Source of the DNA: Hyphomicrobium sp.
GTDB lineage: Bacteria; Pseudomonadota; Alphaproteobacteria; Rhizobiales; Hyphomicrobiaceae
Length of the DNA: 64,000 bases
Reading direction: 5' to 3'
NCBI GenBank assembly: GCA_016716675.1
Contig: JADJVG010000007.1
Coordinates: forward strand, 62,001 to 126,000
Part shown: piece after piece, positions 57,835 to 64,000 of the stretch
Numbering within the stretch: the stretch's first letter is position 1
Layout of the letters: the number at the start of each line of letters is the position of its first letter
Position numbers and translations under genes: made by a program
The notes under the pieces: generated by a model
What the model saw: the letters and a program-made list of their open reading frames with translations, nothing else
The model's database searches: none
What the model was told of the DNA's origin: nothing

Positions 57835-57872
57835 GGTTTTCTGCCTTATGACGACTACCGACACGATGGTAC

Positions 57873-58682
57873 TCAGTTGACGCCGTACACACGGGATTTG
57901 GCCCCGTAACGCAGAACTCTCACGGCACTGCCGCGCTGTTTATTGAAGTCCAATCCGCCAGACGCGGCCGGATCGGTACTGAGATCGGCAACGCTGCGCA
58001 GCGATAAGGTGATCTCACCCATCGCATTTGCGAGGGCCATCATCTCGGCCTGCCGCGGCGTCAACTCGAGGGTCGCGGTGGTGGCCGCGCCGTCGGCTGC
58101 CTTCTTGCCTTCCTTGGTCTCGATCTGCTGACCAATGGCGATGATGCGCACGTTGCGGAACAACGTATCGCTGACGATATCTTCCTGGCCGCCCTTGCTG
58201 CGCATGCGCCGGATTAGAATGACATCGACATGGTCGTTCGGCAGAATGAGGCTACCGGCCGCGGTCTTCGGATCGATCTTGGTCGAAATGGCGCGCATGC
58301 CGCCCGGAAGAATAGCGGCGAGCACGCCACCTTGTCCGGCCTTGATAAGCTTCTGCGACGTGATCGGTTCACCGTTGAGCAGCGCGAAGCGTGCGACCGA
58401 GCCGGCCAACTCGCGCTTGCGCTTTTCGCCCGCGCCGTTCTCGTTGGTGATGTAACCGTGGGACGCTGCTTCGCGCGGCCAGGAGATCCAGCGGAAACTT
58501 CCCTCGTTGACGATCTGCCCGACGGCGATATCGGCGGCGGCAACGAGCACAGGAATCGAATCAACTTCCTGGGTCTGAACGATCGGCGCTTGCGGTTCCG
58601 GCATGAAGGACGTAGCGAAGTAGGCTGCGAGCAGAGCGGCGCCACCTGCCACGGAAATGGCCATGATCTGGGGTTTTTTCAT
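57873..58682 (-). CDS. cpaB: Tad pilus assembly protein CpaB (RcpC)
   Basis: A 269-residue protein with an N-terminal membrane anchor (IMAISVAGGAALLAAYFATS), a SAF domain (IPVLVAAADIAVGQIVNEGS, FALLNGEPITSQKLIKAGQG) and the RcpC domain (GGMRAISTKIDPKTAAGSLI, DHVDVILIRR). It binds peptidoglycan or pilin glycans near the secretin. First gene of the seven-gene operon cpaB-C-D-E-F-tadB-tadC. A CtrA-like box lies 65 bases upstream, and the cpaA terminator just beyond. Confidence 0.93.
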   Translation of the reverse strand: MKKPQIMAISVAGGAALLAAYFATSFMPEPQAPIVQTQEVDSIPVLVAAADIAVGQIVNEGSFRWISWPREAASHGYITNENGAGEKRKRELAGSVARFALLNGEPITSQKLIKAGQGGVLAAILPGGMRAISTKIDPKTAAGSLILPNDHVDVILIRRMRSKGGQEDIVSDTLFRNVRIIAIGQQIETKEGKKAADGAATTATLELTPRQAEMMALANAMGEITLSLRSVADLSTDPAASGGLDFNKQRGSAVRVLRYGAKSRVYGVN

Positions 58683-58746
58683 CGCCCACGCAGTCCCTTC
58701 AAAACGGAAATTAGGTTTTCTGAAGGTTGAAGATGCGCGATAAACG

Positions 58747-58761
58747 TCAATGCTAGGTTAA
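58747..58761 (-). promoter_or_regulatory. CtrA-like box upstream of cpaB
   Basis: On the minus strand TTAA-CCTAGCA-TTGA fits TTAA-N7-TTAA with one mismatch, 65-79 bases upstream of the cpaB start. Confidence 0.42.
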
Positions 58762-58840
58762 TCGCTGCTTCAATTGCGATCATTTTCGAAACAGCTTGAT
58801 CGTAGCGTTAGCGAACGGTTTACAGCGTTACAACGCAGAA

Positions 58841-58866
58841 ACGGGCGCATCCTTGGATGCGCCCGT
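58841..58866 (-). terminator. Intrinsic terminator after cpaA
   Basis: ACGGGCGCATCC and GGATGCGCCCGT form a perfect 12-bp inverted repeat with a 2-base centre, about 30 bases beyond the cpaA stop on the minus strand. Only a short T-run follows, so the terminator may be leaky. Confidence 0.7.
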
Positions 58867-58896
58867 CTGAATTTTCCGGCCGATGATCGCTGAACC

Positions 58897-59400
58897 TTAG
58901 CCCTGCAGCGAAAGATAGAAGGCGGTCTGCGGATACATCAGTAGTCCCGATGCCGCGATTGCGATTCCATAGGGGATGCCGGTGCCTTGAACGTGAAGCT
59001 TAGCAGCCCAGCCGGGCACGACCTCGGCGCTGACGGGGATGTATTTGCGATAGAAGAGGACCGCCGCCGACAACAAGCCGCCAAAAATCGTCAAGTAAGC
59101 AATGAACAGCATCACGTGCTCCGGACCCATCCAGAGTGCACCCGCTGCCATAAGCTTGGCATCGCCGCCACCGAGCAGGCGAAGCGAGAACATGACAAAC
59201 CCCACGGCAAGCGCAGCGGCGCCGACGCCCACATGGGTCAAGACAGCCTCAAGCGGCAAGCGCAGATAGAGTGCAGCAAGCGCAAAACCCGCGATCAAGG
59301 CCAGCGAGATTTTGTTGGGAATTCTCATTGTGAAGAGATCGTTGGCCGCGGCGAACGCCATAGCCATCGGAAAAGAGAGTAGCAACGCGTACTCGATCAC
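58897..59400 (-). CDS. cpaA: Prepilin peptidase CpaA (TadV)
   Basis: A 167-residue inner-membrane aspartic protease of family A24 that cleaves Flp prepilins. The two catalytic Asp are Asp21 in NDLFTMRIPN and Asp80 in LLGGGDAKLM. About five helices. No N-terminal methylase domain, as usual for TadV. The start is GTG, with AAGGAG 9 bases upstream. It is transcribed separately from cpaB, with a terminator between them and a perfect CtrA-like box upstream. Confidence 0.93.
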   Translation of the reverse strand: MIEYALLLSFPMAMAFAAANDLFTMRIPNKISLALIAGFALAALYLRLPLEAVLTHVGVGAAALAVGFVMFSLRLLGGGDAKLMAAGALWMGPEHVMLFIAYLTIFGGLLSAAVLFYRKYIPVSAEVVPGWAAKLHVQGTGIPYGIAIAASGLLMYPQTAFYLSLQG

Positions 59401-59460
59401 CGGCGAAACTCCTTGGGCAGTGCTGATGCTAAAGATGGGACCATAAAACCACAGACGCAG

Positions 59461-59475
59461 TTAATCCGGCCTTAA
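59461..59475 (-). promoter_or_regulatory. CtrA box upstream of cpaA, perfect consensus
   Basis: TTAA-TCCGGCC-TTAA matches TTAA-N7-TTAA exactly, 61-75 bases upstream of the cpaA start. It overlaps a small inverted repeat (TCCGGC-cttaat-GCCGGA, 59465-59482), which could instead belong to the end of the flp transcript. Confidence 0.55.
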
Positions 59476-59547
59476 TGCCGGACCCGAGAGATGACTGGCC
59501 GGAGACCTGGAACGTCCAGAAAGATCAATTCCAGACGTTTATCGGCG

Positions 59548-59736
59548 TTAGTTGCTGGCATTGCTCTTCAACTCGGAGCCGACTTTGTTGAAGGTCGTCG
59601 ACAGCTCGGTTTTGACGCCGGTGAGCGAGGCGACGATCGCGATCGAAACAATGCCGGCGATCAACGCGTATTCAATCGCGGTCGCACCGGCCTCGTCGTC
59701 AGCGAAGCGCTTAATGCCATAAAACAAATGTACCAT
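59548..59736 (-). CDS. Flp-type pilin 1
   Basis: A 62-residue prepilin: short positive leader, then the cleavage motif G-ATAIEYALIAGIVSIAIV with Glu and Tyr at the expected places, then a short polar tail (TELSTTFNKVGSELKSNASN). The prepilin peptidase encoded next cuts after the Gly. The frame has two ATGs; the one at 59736 is closer to a GGGTAGGGTG site. Shorter conserved tail than, but otherwise parallel to, pilin 2. Confidence 0.88.
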   Translation of the reverse strand: MVHLFYGIKRFADDEAGATAIEYALIAGIVSIAIVASLTGVKTELSTTFNKVGSELKSNASN

Positions 59737-59961
59737 CACCCTACCCATAAAATTTCGGGTCGATCTGCACGACCCATCTGCTTTCCCACGCTCTGCATAA
59801 TAACGGAAGAAGCTTAATGTTGTGTGGAACGGCGATTAGAAACGCCGTTTTTATTGGGTTTTTCTGCCATTTTCCGGTGCGCAAGCTGCACGCAAGGCAG
59901 GCTTCGAACGGAAAAAAAAGCGAACCGAAACGCCGTCATATTCGACAGGCTGAAACGCAAA

Positions 59962-60014
59962 CGCCCGGGGGAGCAAGTCCCCCGGGCGGATACTTCGTCG
60001 CTTGAGCGACGAAG
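59962..60014 (-). terminator. Tandem hairpins after Flp pilin 2
   Basis: On the minus strand, 35 bases after the pilin 2 stop, comes a 9-bp stem (59993-60001 with 60006-60014, CTTCGTCGC), then an 11-bp GC stem (59962-59972 with 59978-59988, CGCCCGGGGGA) followed by TTTGCGTTT. This is a strong double terminator or an mRNA-protecting end, suiting a highly expressed pilin. The remaining 220 bases up to pilin 1 hold no gene. Confidence 0.78.
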
Positions 60015-60048
60015 GCATTCCTATTTGCCGGCGACGCCGGCCGCCTAC

Positions 60049-60222
60049 TTAGTTCGAGGCGCCCTTAAGTTCCGTCGAAACCTTGTTCAGGGTGCCCTGG
60101 AGTTCCGTACGGACGCTGCCGAGGCCGACGATGATGCCGACGCCAACGATCGCGGCGATGAGGCCGTATTCGATTGCCGTTGCGCCCGACTCGTCATTCA
60201 TGAAACGCGAAAACATGGTCAT
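60049..60222 (-). CDS. Flp-type pilin 2 (likely major pilin)
   Basis: A 57-residue prepilin: TMFSRFMNDESG then the mature start ATAIEYGLIAAIVGVGIIVG and a tail TELQGTLNKVSTELKGASN. The strong ribosome site GGGAGAG, the tandem hairpin end and the long AT-rich upstream region suggest high expression, hence the probable major subunit. The start at 60222 follows that site; the frame opens at 60282. Confidence 0.9.
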   Translation of the reverse strand: MTMFSRFMNDESGATAIEYGLIAAIVGVGIIVGLGSVRTELQGTLNKVSTELKGASN

Positions 60223-60806
60223 AGCTACTCTCTCCCAATTTACACTGAAGTGATCTTCCGATCCGGTTCCTCGGGGGAGCATGTCCTCACCGCTGAACTG
60301 TTTTGAATATACGTGTCACAAGTTAAAGATAGGTAAAAAACAAAATTTCTCGAATAAATACTTCTTCCTGGATCATTAAATATTCGATTTATAATTGACT
60401 AAACACACAAGACCTAAGACTAAACTGAATATATACATGTACTTCTTGCTTAATTGTTGGTTTACGGCGGAATAATTGCCATCTATGTTGATTAATACTT
60501 GGTTTATGTGAGGGGCTATACTATGTGGAACGAAGCGTCCCAAGGCTAGCTGCAAGACCCAAGCAGGCACGCCGGAAGCCTCGGCGAGAGAATTTCTCTA
60601 GATGACTTGCTTGAGCCGAGTTGTCCGTCCCACTGCAACAGGCCTTCGGCGCCGTAATCGCGCAAAAAATGCAGGTGAAAGTGACGGCCATTGTAGGACC
60701 GCCCGGCGTTTCAGGTCTGCGCGTTCGATTTTCAAACGCTCGTTTGCAGTTCTTTCACCTTTTCCTGACTTGATAGGGCTTGGCTTTCAAGAAGGATCCG
60801 AAGATC
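60223..60806. promoter_or_regulatory. AT-rich divergent control region between Flp pilin 2 and the pilus N-domain gene
   Basis: No gene. From about 60303 to 60520 the sequence is far richer in A and T than the rest of the window. It holds three CtrA-like sites: TTAA-AGATAGG-TAAA (60323-60337), TTAA-TTGTTGG-TTTA (60450-60464) and TTAA-TACTTGG-TTTA (60492-60506); the last two form a direct repeat TTAATNNTTGGTTTA 42 bases apart. These are likely control sites for the pilin gene on one side and the N-domain gene on the other. Confidence 0.5.
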
Positions 60807-61322
60807 ATGCGGCTACGAGCACTTTTTTCCGCTGTGAGCGGCGGGTTTCTGCGACATACGGTATTAGTGTCGCTTGCCCTCATGTCTTTTGGGGCCGGCC
60901 CGCAGACCGCAAACGCTGGCGATCTCATCGTGAGGTACGATCAGTCTCAGCTTCTCCGTCTGCCGCGCCCGGCAACGGAAATCATTATCGGCAATCCGTC
61001 CATCGCCGATGTGTCGCTCCAGGGCGGCAACTTGCTGGTCGTGACTGGTAAGACGTTTGGCATTACGAACGTCATCGCGCTTGATGCAGACCGCAATGTC
61101 ATCCAGGACCAGCGAGTGGTCGTCGAACGCGACGAGAACCGGGTCGTCAATCTGCACAAGGGCGGAACCCGCTTCACGTACTCATGCTCGCCGAACTGTG
61201 AAACCAACCTCACGATCGGCGACGACAAGTCGTACTTCGAGATGGTTCAGAAGCACAACTCCGACAAGACACGCTTCTCTGAAGGCGCAGCAGATAGCGC
61301 TGGCGGGCAGGCCGCGCAGTAA
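60807..61322 (+). CDS. Free-standing pilus assembly N-terminal-domain protein (CpaC N-domain-like)
   Basis: A 171-residue exported protein. Signal peptide (FLRHTVLVSLALMSFGAGPQ, cleaved near ANA), then the secretin N-domain seen in CpaC: GDLIVRYDQSQLLRLPRPAT, EIIIGNPSIADVSLQGGNLL, VVTGKTFGITNVIALDADRN. It then departs with a Cys pair (YSCSPNCETNLTIGDDKSYF) and a hydrophilic tail, and has no secretin barrel. It may cap or chaperone the secretin in the periplasm. ATG 60807 begins the signal peptide. Confidence 0.8.
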   Translation: MRLRALFSAVSGGFLRHTVLVSLALMSFGAGPQTANAGDLIVRYDQSQLLRLPRPATEIIIGNPSIADVSLQGGNLLVVTGKTFGITNVIALDADRNVIQDQRVVVERDENRVVNLHKGGTRFTYSCSPNCETNLTIGDDKSYFEMVQKHNSDKTRFSEGAADSAGGQAAQ

Positions 61323-61812
61323 ACTGGCGCGGCTCCCTATATAGCCGCACCTGTCAAAGCGGACACCATAGAAGACTATATATAGGCCGGTCTGGATTGC
61401 GTGCTGGAATACCAGCCACTCCATGCCGGCCAATCTCTATTTCGGATGGATATAGAGCGACACGGCCGGAGGCGCCTACGAAACAATAGTGCGGCATCGA
61501 CTGGGGCACATCGATACCGCACTTTTTTGTTCAGACTGTTGGGTCGCATAAGTCGCAGATCAAGGCTGTTTTCCCTACTTACCTTGGCAAAATAGCCCTA
61601 TCCGTCCGCCCAGATTGGGATCGGCAGGCGCATCTGTCCATGACTGATTGGCCGGTCACTTAATCGGCTCTCAATATTACCCGTTCAATTTTAATTTGAA
61701 AATTAACGCGACATAAACCAACCCTCTCAAAGAAAGAGTGATTAAATGTTTCTTTAATCGCTCATAACCTATGGTGGCCAGACTACTTATGACCTGGAAT
61801 AGGGGTTGCGTA
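61323..61812. promoter_or_regulatory. Gene-free region upstream of the TadE-like operon, with AT-rich palindrome
   Basis: No gene in these 490 bases. GCGGCT (61329-61334) pairs with AGCCGC (61343-61348) just after the N-domain gene and may be a weak terminator. At 61736-61763 GAGTGATTAAA-tgtttc-TTTAATCGCTC is an 11-bp inverted repeat with one T-G pair; within it TTAA-ATGTTTC-TTTA (61742-61756) is CtrA-like and lies 57-71 bases before the TadE-like start. Confidence 0.48.
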
Positions 61813-62388
61813 ATGCGTATGGGTTTCTCAAAGCTGAGGCTGGAGCGCAAGGGTGCTCGTCTCGCGGGCTTCAAGAAGGATCAAGACGGAGCCACCGCCA
61901 TTGAGTTCGCAATGGTGGCCGGGCCGTTCTTCATACTTGTCTTCATGCTCATTGGCTTTGCGCTGTATTTCTTCGTCATGAACTCGCTCGACAAGGGCAT
62001 GGACCAGACGAGCCGCCTCGTGCGTGTCGGCCAGGCCCAGAAGAGCAACATGACCGTCAACGACTTCAAGCAGGCCCTGTGCAACGCCGCCGGTGGGTGG
62101 ATCAAGTGCAACAAGGTCGAAGTTTTCGTCCAGAAGTTCGCCAATTGGCAGACGGTGGCACCGCAAGCCTGCCTGAACTCTACTGGCGCGCAGGTGACAA
62201 ACACCGCCTCCGGCAGCGACCTCATCGCTCAATACTCCGGCACGTCCAGCGAAGTTGTGGTCGTGACGACGTGCTACAAGTGGGAGTTTGCCCAGCAGAT
62301 TCCCTACGTGAAGCTCGGCAACATGGCTGACGGCGCGATGATGATGCAGACCTCGACAGCGTTCCGCACTGAGCCTTACGCCAACTGA
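61813..62388 (+). CDS. TadE/G-like pseudopilin 1
   Basis: A 191-residue protein with a positively charged leader (RMGFSKLRLERKGARLAGFK), the TadE motif DGATAIEFAMVAGPFFILVF with Glu at +5 of the mature part, and a periplasmic domain with several Cys (QALCNAAGGWIKCNK, APQACLNS, VTTCYKWEF). Minor subunit of the Flp pilus processed by CpaA. AGGGG precedes the ATG by 7 bases. It is followed by a second such gene after 61 bases. Confidence 0.87.
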   Translation: MRMGFSKLRLERKGARLAGFKKDQDGATAIEFAMVAGPFFILVFMLIGFALYFFVMNSLDKGMDQTSRLVRVGQAQKSNMTVNDFKQALCNAAGGWIKCNKVEVFVQKFANWQTVAPQACLNSTGAQVTNTASGSDLIAQYSGTSSEVVVVTTCYKWEFAQQIPYVKLGNMADGAMMMQTSTAFRTEPYAN

Positions 62389-62449
62389 TCACCGACGCGT
62401 CGCGTGCAAGCGCACTCGCAACTTCGGACTTTTACCTGGAACCAAGACC

Positions 62450-63073
62450 ATGACATTCACGATCCGCCGCCGCATCACACTCCGCCAACGCTTGGCGATC
62501 CGGCTGCACCAGTTCAAGGATAATTGCGCTGGCGTTGCCGCTGTCGAGTTCGCCTATCTCTTGCCGCTCCTCATCATCATGACATACGGCGTCATCGAGG
62601 CCTCTCGAGCCGTTATGATGCATAAGCGCTTCCAGCGTTCCGTGGCGATGGTCGGCGACCTCGTGGCGCGGGAAGAAACGATCGGCGACAATCAGACTGC
62701 GGCGGAGGCCGAGATGGCGGGCATCATGAAAGCCGCCGAACACATCATGACGCCGTATGATTTCAGCTCGCTGCAGATGGGCGTCACGGCCATTGAAGCC
62801 GATCCGAACAATGCCAGCATCACCAAAGTGGCGTGGTCGTATCCCTATCATGCGTATCCGGTGCTAGCCTGCGGCTCAAATAAATCCATGCCGGCAGCCG
62901 GCATGATTACGAAGGGCAACTCGGCAATTCTCGTTGAGGCGCAGTACACCTACAAGCCGATCCTGACCGACCTCGTGCCCGGCTTCAATGTTTCAGTTCA
63001 GTGGAAAGATCAGATCGCAAACGCGCCGCGCAGCCGCTGCCCAGACTTCGCCGGCAAAAACTGCGATTGCTAA
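62450..63073 (+). CDS. TadE/G-like pseudopilin 2
   Basis: A 207-residue paralogue: basic leader (RRRITLRQRLAIRLHQFKDN), motif CAGVAAVEFAYLLPLLIIMT with Glu at +5, a helix and a periplasmic domain ending with several Cys (SRCPDFAGKNCDC). No full-length TadG with a von Willebrand domain is seen in the window. Co-transcribed with the preceding gene; a strong hairpin terminator follows. Confidence 0.86.
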   Translation: MTFTIRRRITLRQRLAIRLHQFKDNCAGVAAVEFAYLLPLLIIMTYGVIEASRAVMMHKRFQRSVAMVGDLVAREETIGDNQTAAEAEMAGIMKAAEHIMTPYDFSSLQMGVTAIEADPNNASITKVAWSYPYHAYPVLACGSNKSMPAAGMITKGNSAILVEAQYTYKPILTDLVPGFNVSVQWKDQIANAPRSRCPDFAGKNCDC

Positions 63074-63118
63074 CAGCGTTCCGCTGACTGCCCGTTTTTC
63101 CGCCAGTTGCCAAAAAAG

Positions 63119-63161
63119 ACGCCATTCAACGGGAGATGCGCTCTCTGTTGAATGGCGTTTT
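63119..63161 (+). terminator. Intrinsic terminator of the TadE/G-like operon
   Basis: ACGCCATTCAAC (63119-63130) and GTTGAATGGCGT (63147-63158) form a perfect 12-bp stem, followed by TTT. An A-run before it may allow it to act in both directions. Confidence 0.88.
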
Positions 63162-63329
63162 CGCTTTGCGGGCATAGAAAACACGGCGCACGCGACCTGA
63201 ACCTCGTTCATCGCGCGCATGATCCGCATCAGCGTAGCGGTCGTGCGAGGCCATGATGCCGGACAAAGCGGGGACGACGGACGAATTATCAAAACACGAG
63301 CAACAGGATGTTTGCCCGGACGATCAATT

Positions 63330-63357
63330 TCGGTATATTCGATATAAGTGATACCGA
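63330..63357. promoter_or_regulatory. Putative operator upstream of the TetR-family gene
   Basis: TCGGTAT (63330-63336) and ATACCGA (63351-63357) are perfect 7-bp arms around a 14-base AT-rich centre, 45-72 bases before the regulator start. Size and place suit a TetR-type autoregulatory site. The rest of the 330-base gap (63074-63401) holds the terminator at 63119 and no gene. Confidence 0.4.
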
Positions 63358-63401
63358 CGTGTATCTATAATAACGACTTATACTACGAGTAGCGGGAAAA
63401 C

Positions 63402-63986
63402 ATGGCTCGGCGATCAGCGCATTCTCCTGAGGAGTTGCGGCAGCTCATTCTTGCGGCCGCGCAGAGCATTATCGAGAGGGACGGGCTGGTTGGCTTGTCA
63501 GCCCGGGAAATTGCACGAACCATCGGTTATTCTCCGGGCACGCTCTACAATATCTTTGAGAACATTGATGATGTTCTGCTGACGCTGCAAACCCAGATGC
63601 TGGCGCGCGTTATCGACGTTATGAACGCTGTTCCGAAGACATCGCCGCCCAACCAAATGATCGCCGATCTGGCGCGCGCTTATCTCGATTTCGCTCTTGA
63701 GAATAAGCTCATGTGGAATTTGCTGTTTACGCATCAGGTGGCGGCGCCGGCGGCGCTCGTCGATAATATCAACTGCATCAGCGCCATTGTCGCCCAGCCG
63801 GTCGCCGACATGCTGCCCAATGGCAGCCATTCAGAGAGTGACGTGGCCGCCAAAGCCCTGTGGGCGGGCGTCCACGGCGTCACGGCCATCGCCGTGACCG
63901 ACAAGGGACCATCCCTTAACCCCGCAACGGCTCATGTGTTCGTAAACCAGCTCGTCTCGACCTACACGCGCGGGCTGGCGAAATAA
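63402..63986 (+). CDS. TetR/AcrR-family transcriptional regulator
   Basis: A 194-residue repressor-type protein. The N-terminal helix-turn-helix spans about 12-58 (RQLILAAAQSIIERDGLVGL, SAREIARTIGYSPGTLYNIF); the C-terminal ligand and dimer domain resembles the WHG group (RAYLDFALENKLMWNLLFTH, KALWAGVHGVTAIAV). It is downstream of the pilus genes but separated by a terminator, so it is not part of them; its target may lie beyond the window. A 7-bp inverted repeat upstream may be its operator. No strong ribosome site (GCGGGAAA) precedes the ATG. Confidence 0.88.
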   Translation: MARRSAHSPEELRQLILAAAQSIIERDGLVGLSAREIARTIGYSPGTLYNIFENIDDVLLTLQTQMLARVIDVMNAVPKTSPPNQMIADLARAYLDFALENKLMWNLLFTHQVAAPAALVDNINCISAIVAQPVADMLPNGSHSESDVAAKALWAGVHGVTAIAVTDKGPSLNPATAHVFVNQLVSTYTRGLAK

Positions 63987-64000
63987 CAGCACTTCGCCCA

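Overview
The window reads as chromosomal DNA of an alphaproteobacterium of the order Hyphomicrobiales (Rhizobiales), probably Hyphomicrobiaceae-like. The grounds are high GC, a Porin_2-type porin, the def-fmt-truA and dnaX-ybaB-recR gene orders with the small SRP RNA beside dnaX, a YejABEF transporter, a Cpa/Tad pilus locus with CtrA-like promoter boxes, and PQQ-dependent alcohol oxidation with a XoxJ-like partner. I could run no database search, so the family assignment is an inference. No tRNA, rRNA, insertion sequence, prophage or CRISPR array was found.

Layout. (1) 0-15.5 kb is a catabolic block: porin, GMC oxidoreductase plus gluconate-2-dehydrogenase subunit-3-like partner (minus strand), then PQQ dehydrogenase, cytochrome c, O-methyltransferase-like protein and XoxJ-like binding protein (plus strand), then an acetoin/2-oxoacid-dehydrogenase-type operon (E1 alpha, E1 beta, stand-alone lipoyl protein, E2 core without a lipoyl domain, lipoate-ligase-like protein), and a sigma-54 activator of AcoR type. 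Three transcription units each have a -24/-12 sigma-54 promoter, and near them are three copies of a 16-bp palindrome, CGCNACANNTGTCGCA. I infer one regulon under the AcoR-like protein: periplasmic oxidation of an alcohol or diol feeding a thiamine-diphosphate-dependent cleavage enzyme. (2) 16-20.5 kb is an RND efflux pair without outer-membrane channel. (3) 20.6-37.6 kb is mostly housekeeping: folE, truA, fmt, def, a polysaccharide epimerase/dehydratase, a MATE transporter, recR, ybaB, dnaX, SRP RNA, a molybdenum hydroxylase pair (IorAB-like), an SDR, pheA, kdsB and an anchored cytochrome c. (4) 37.8-49.1 kb holds two tandem YejA-family binding proteins, YejB, YejE, YejF, a GST, an unknown protein, an NlpC/P60 hydrolase and an M17 aminopeptidase; together these suggest uptake and digestion of cell-wall peptides. 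(5) 49.3-63.1 kb is a Tad/Flp pilus locus: tadD, tadC, tadB, cpaF, cpaE, cpaD, cpaC, cpaB, cpaA, two Flp pilins, a free pilus-N-domain protein and two TadE/G-like pseudopilins. (6) A TetR-family regulator ends the window.

Quality warning. Eight genes carry nine apparent single-base frameshifts, most of them in short homopolymers, and a ninth gene has an in-frame amber codon. In every case the two halves join into a full-length family member after a one- or two-base correction. Sequencing or assembly error is the simplest explanation, but real gene decay cannot be excluded from the sequence alone.
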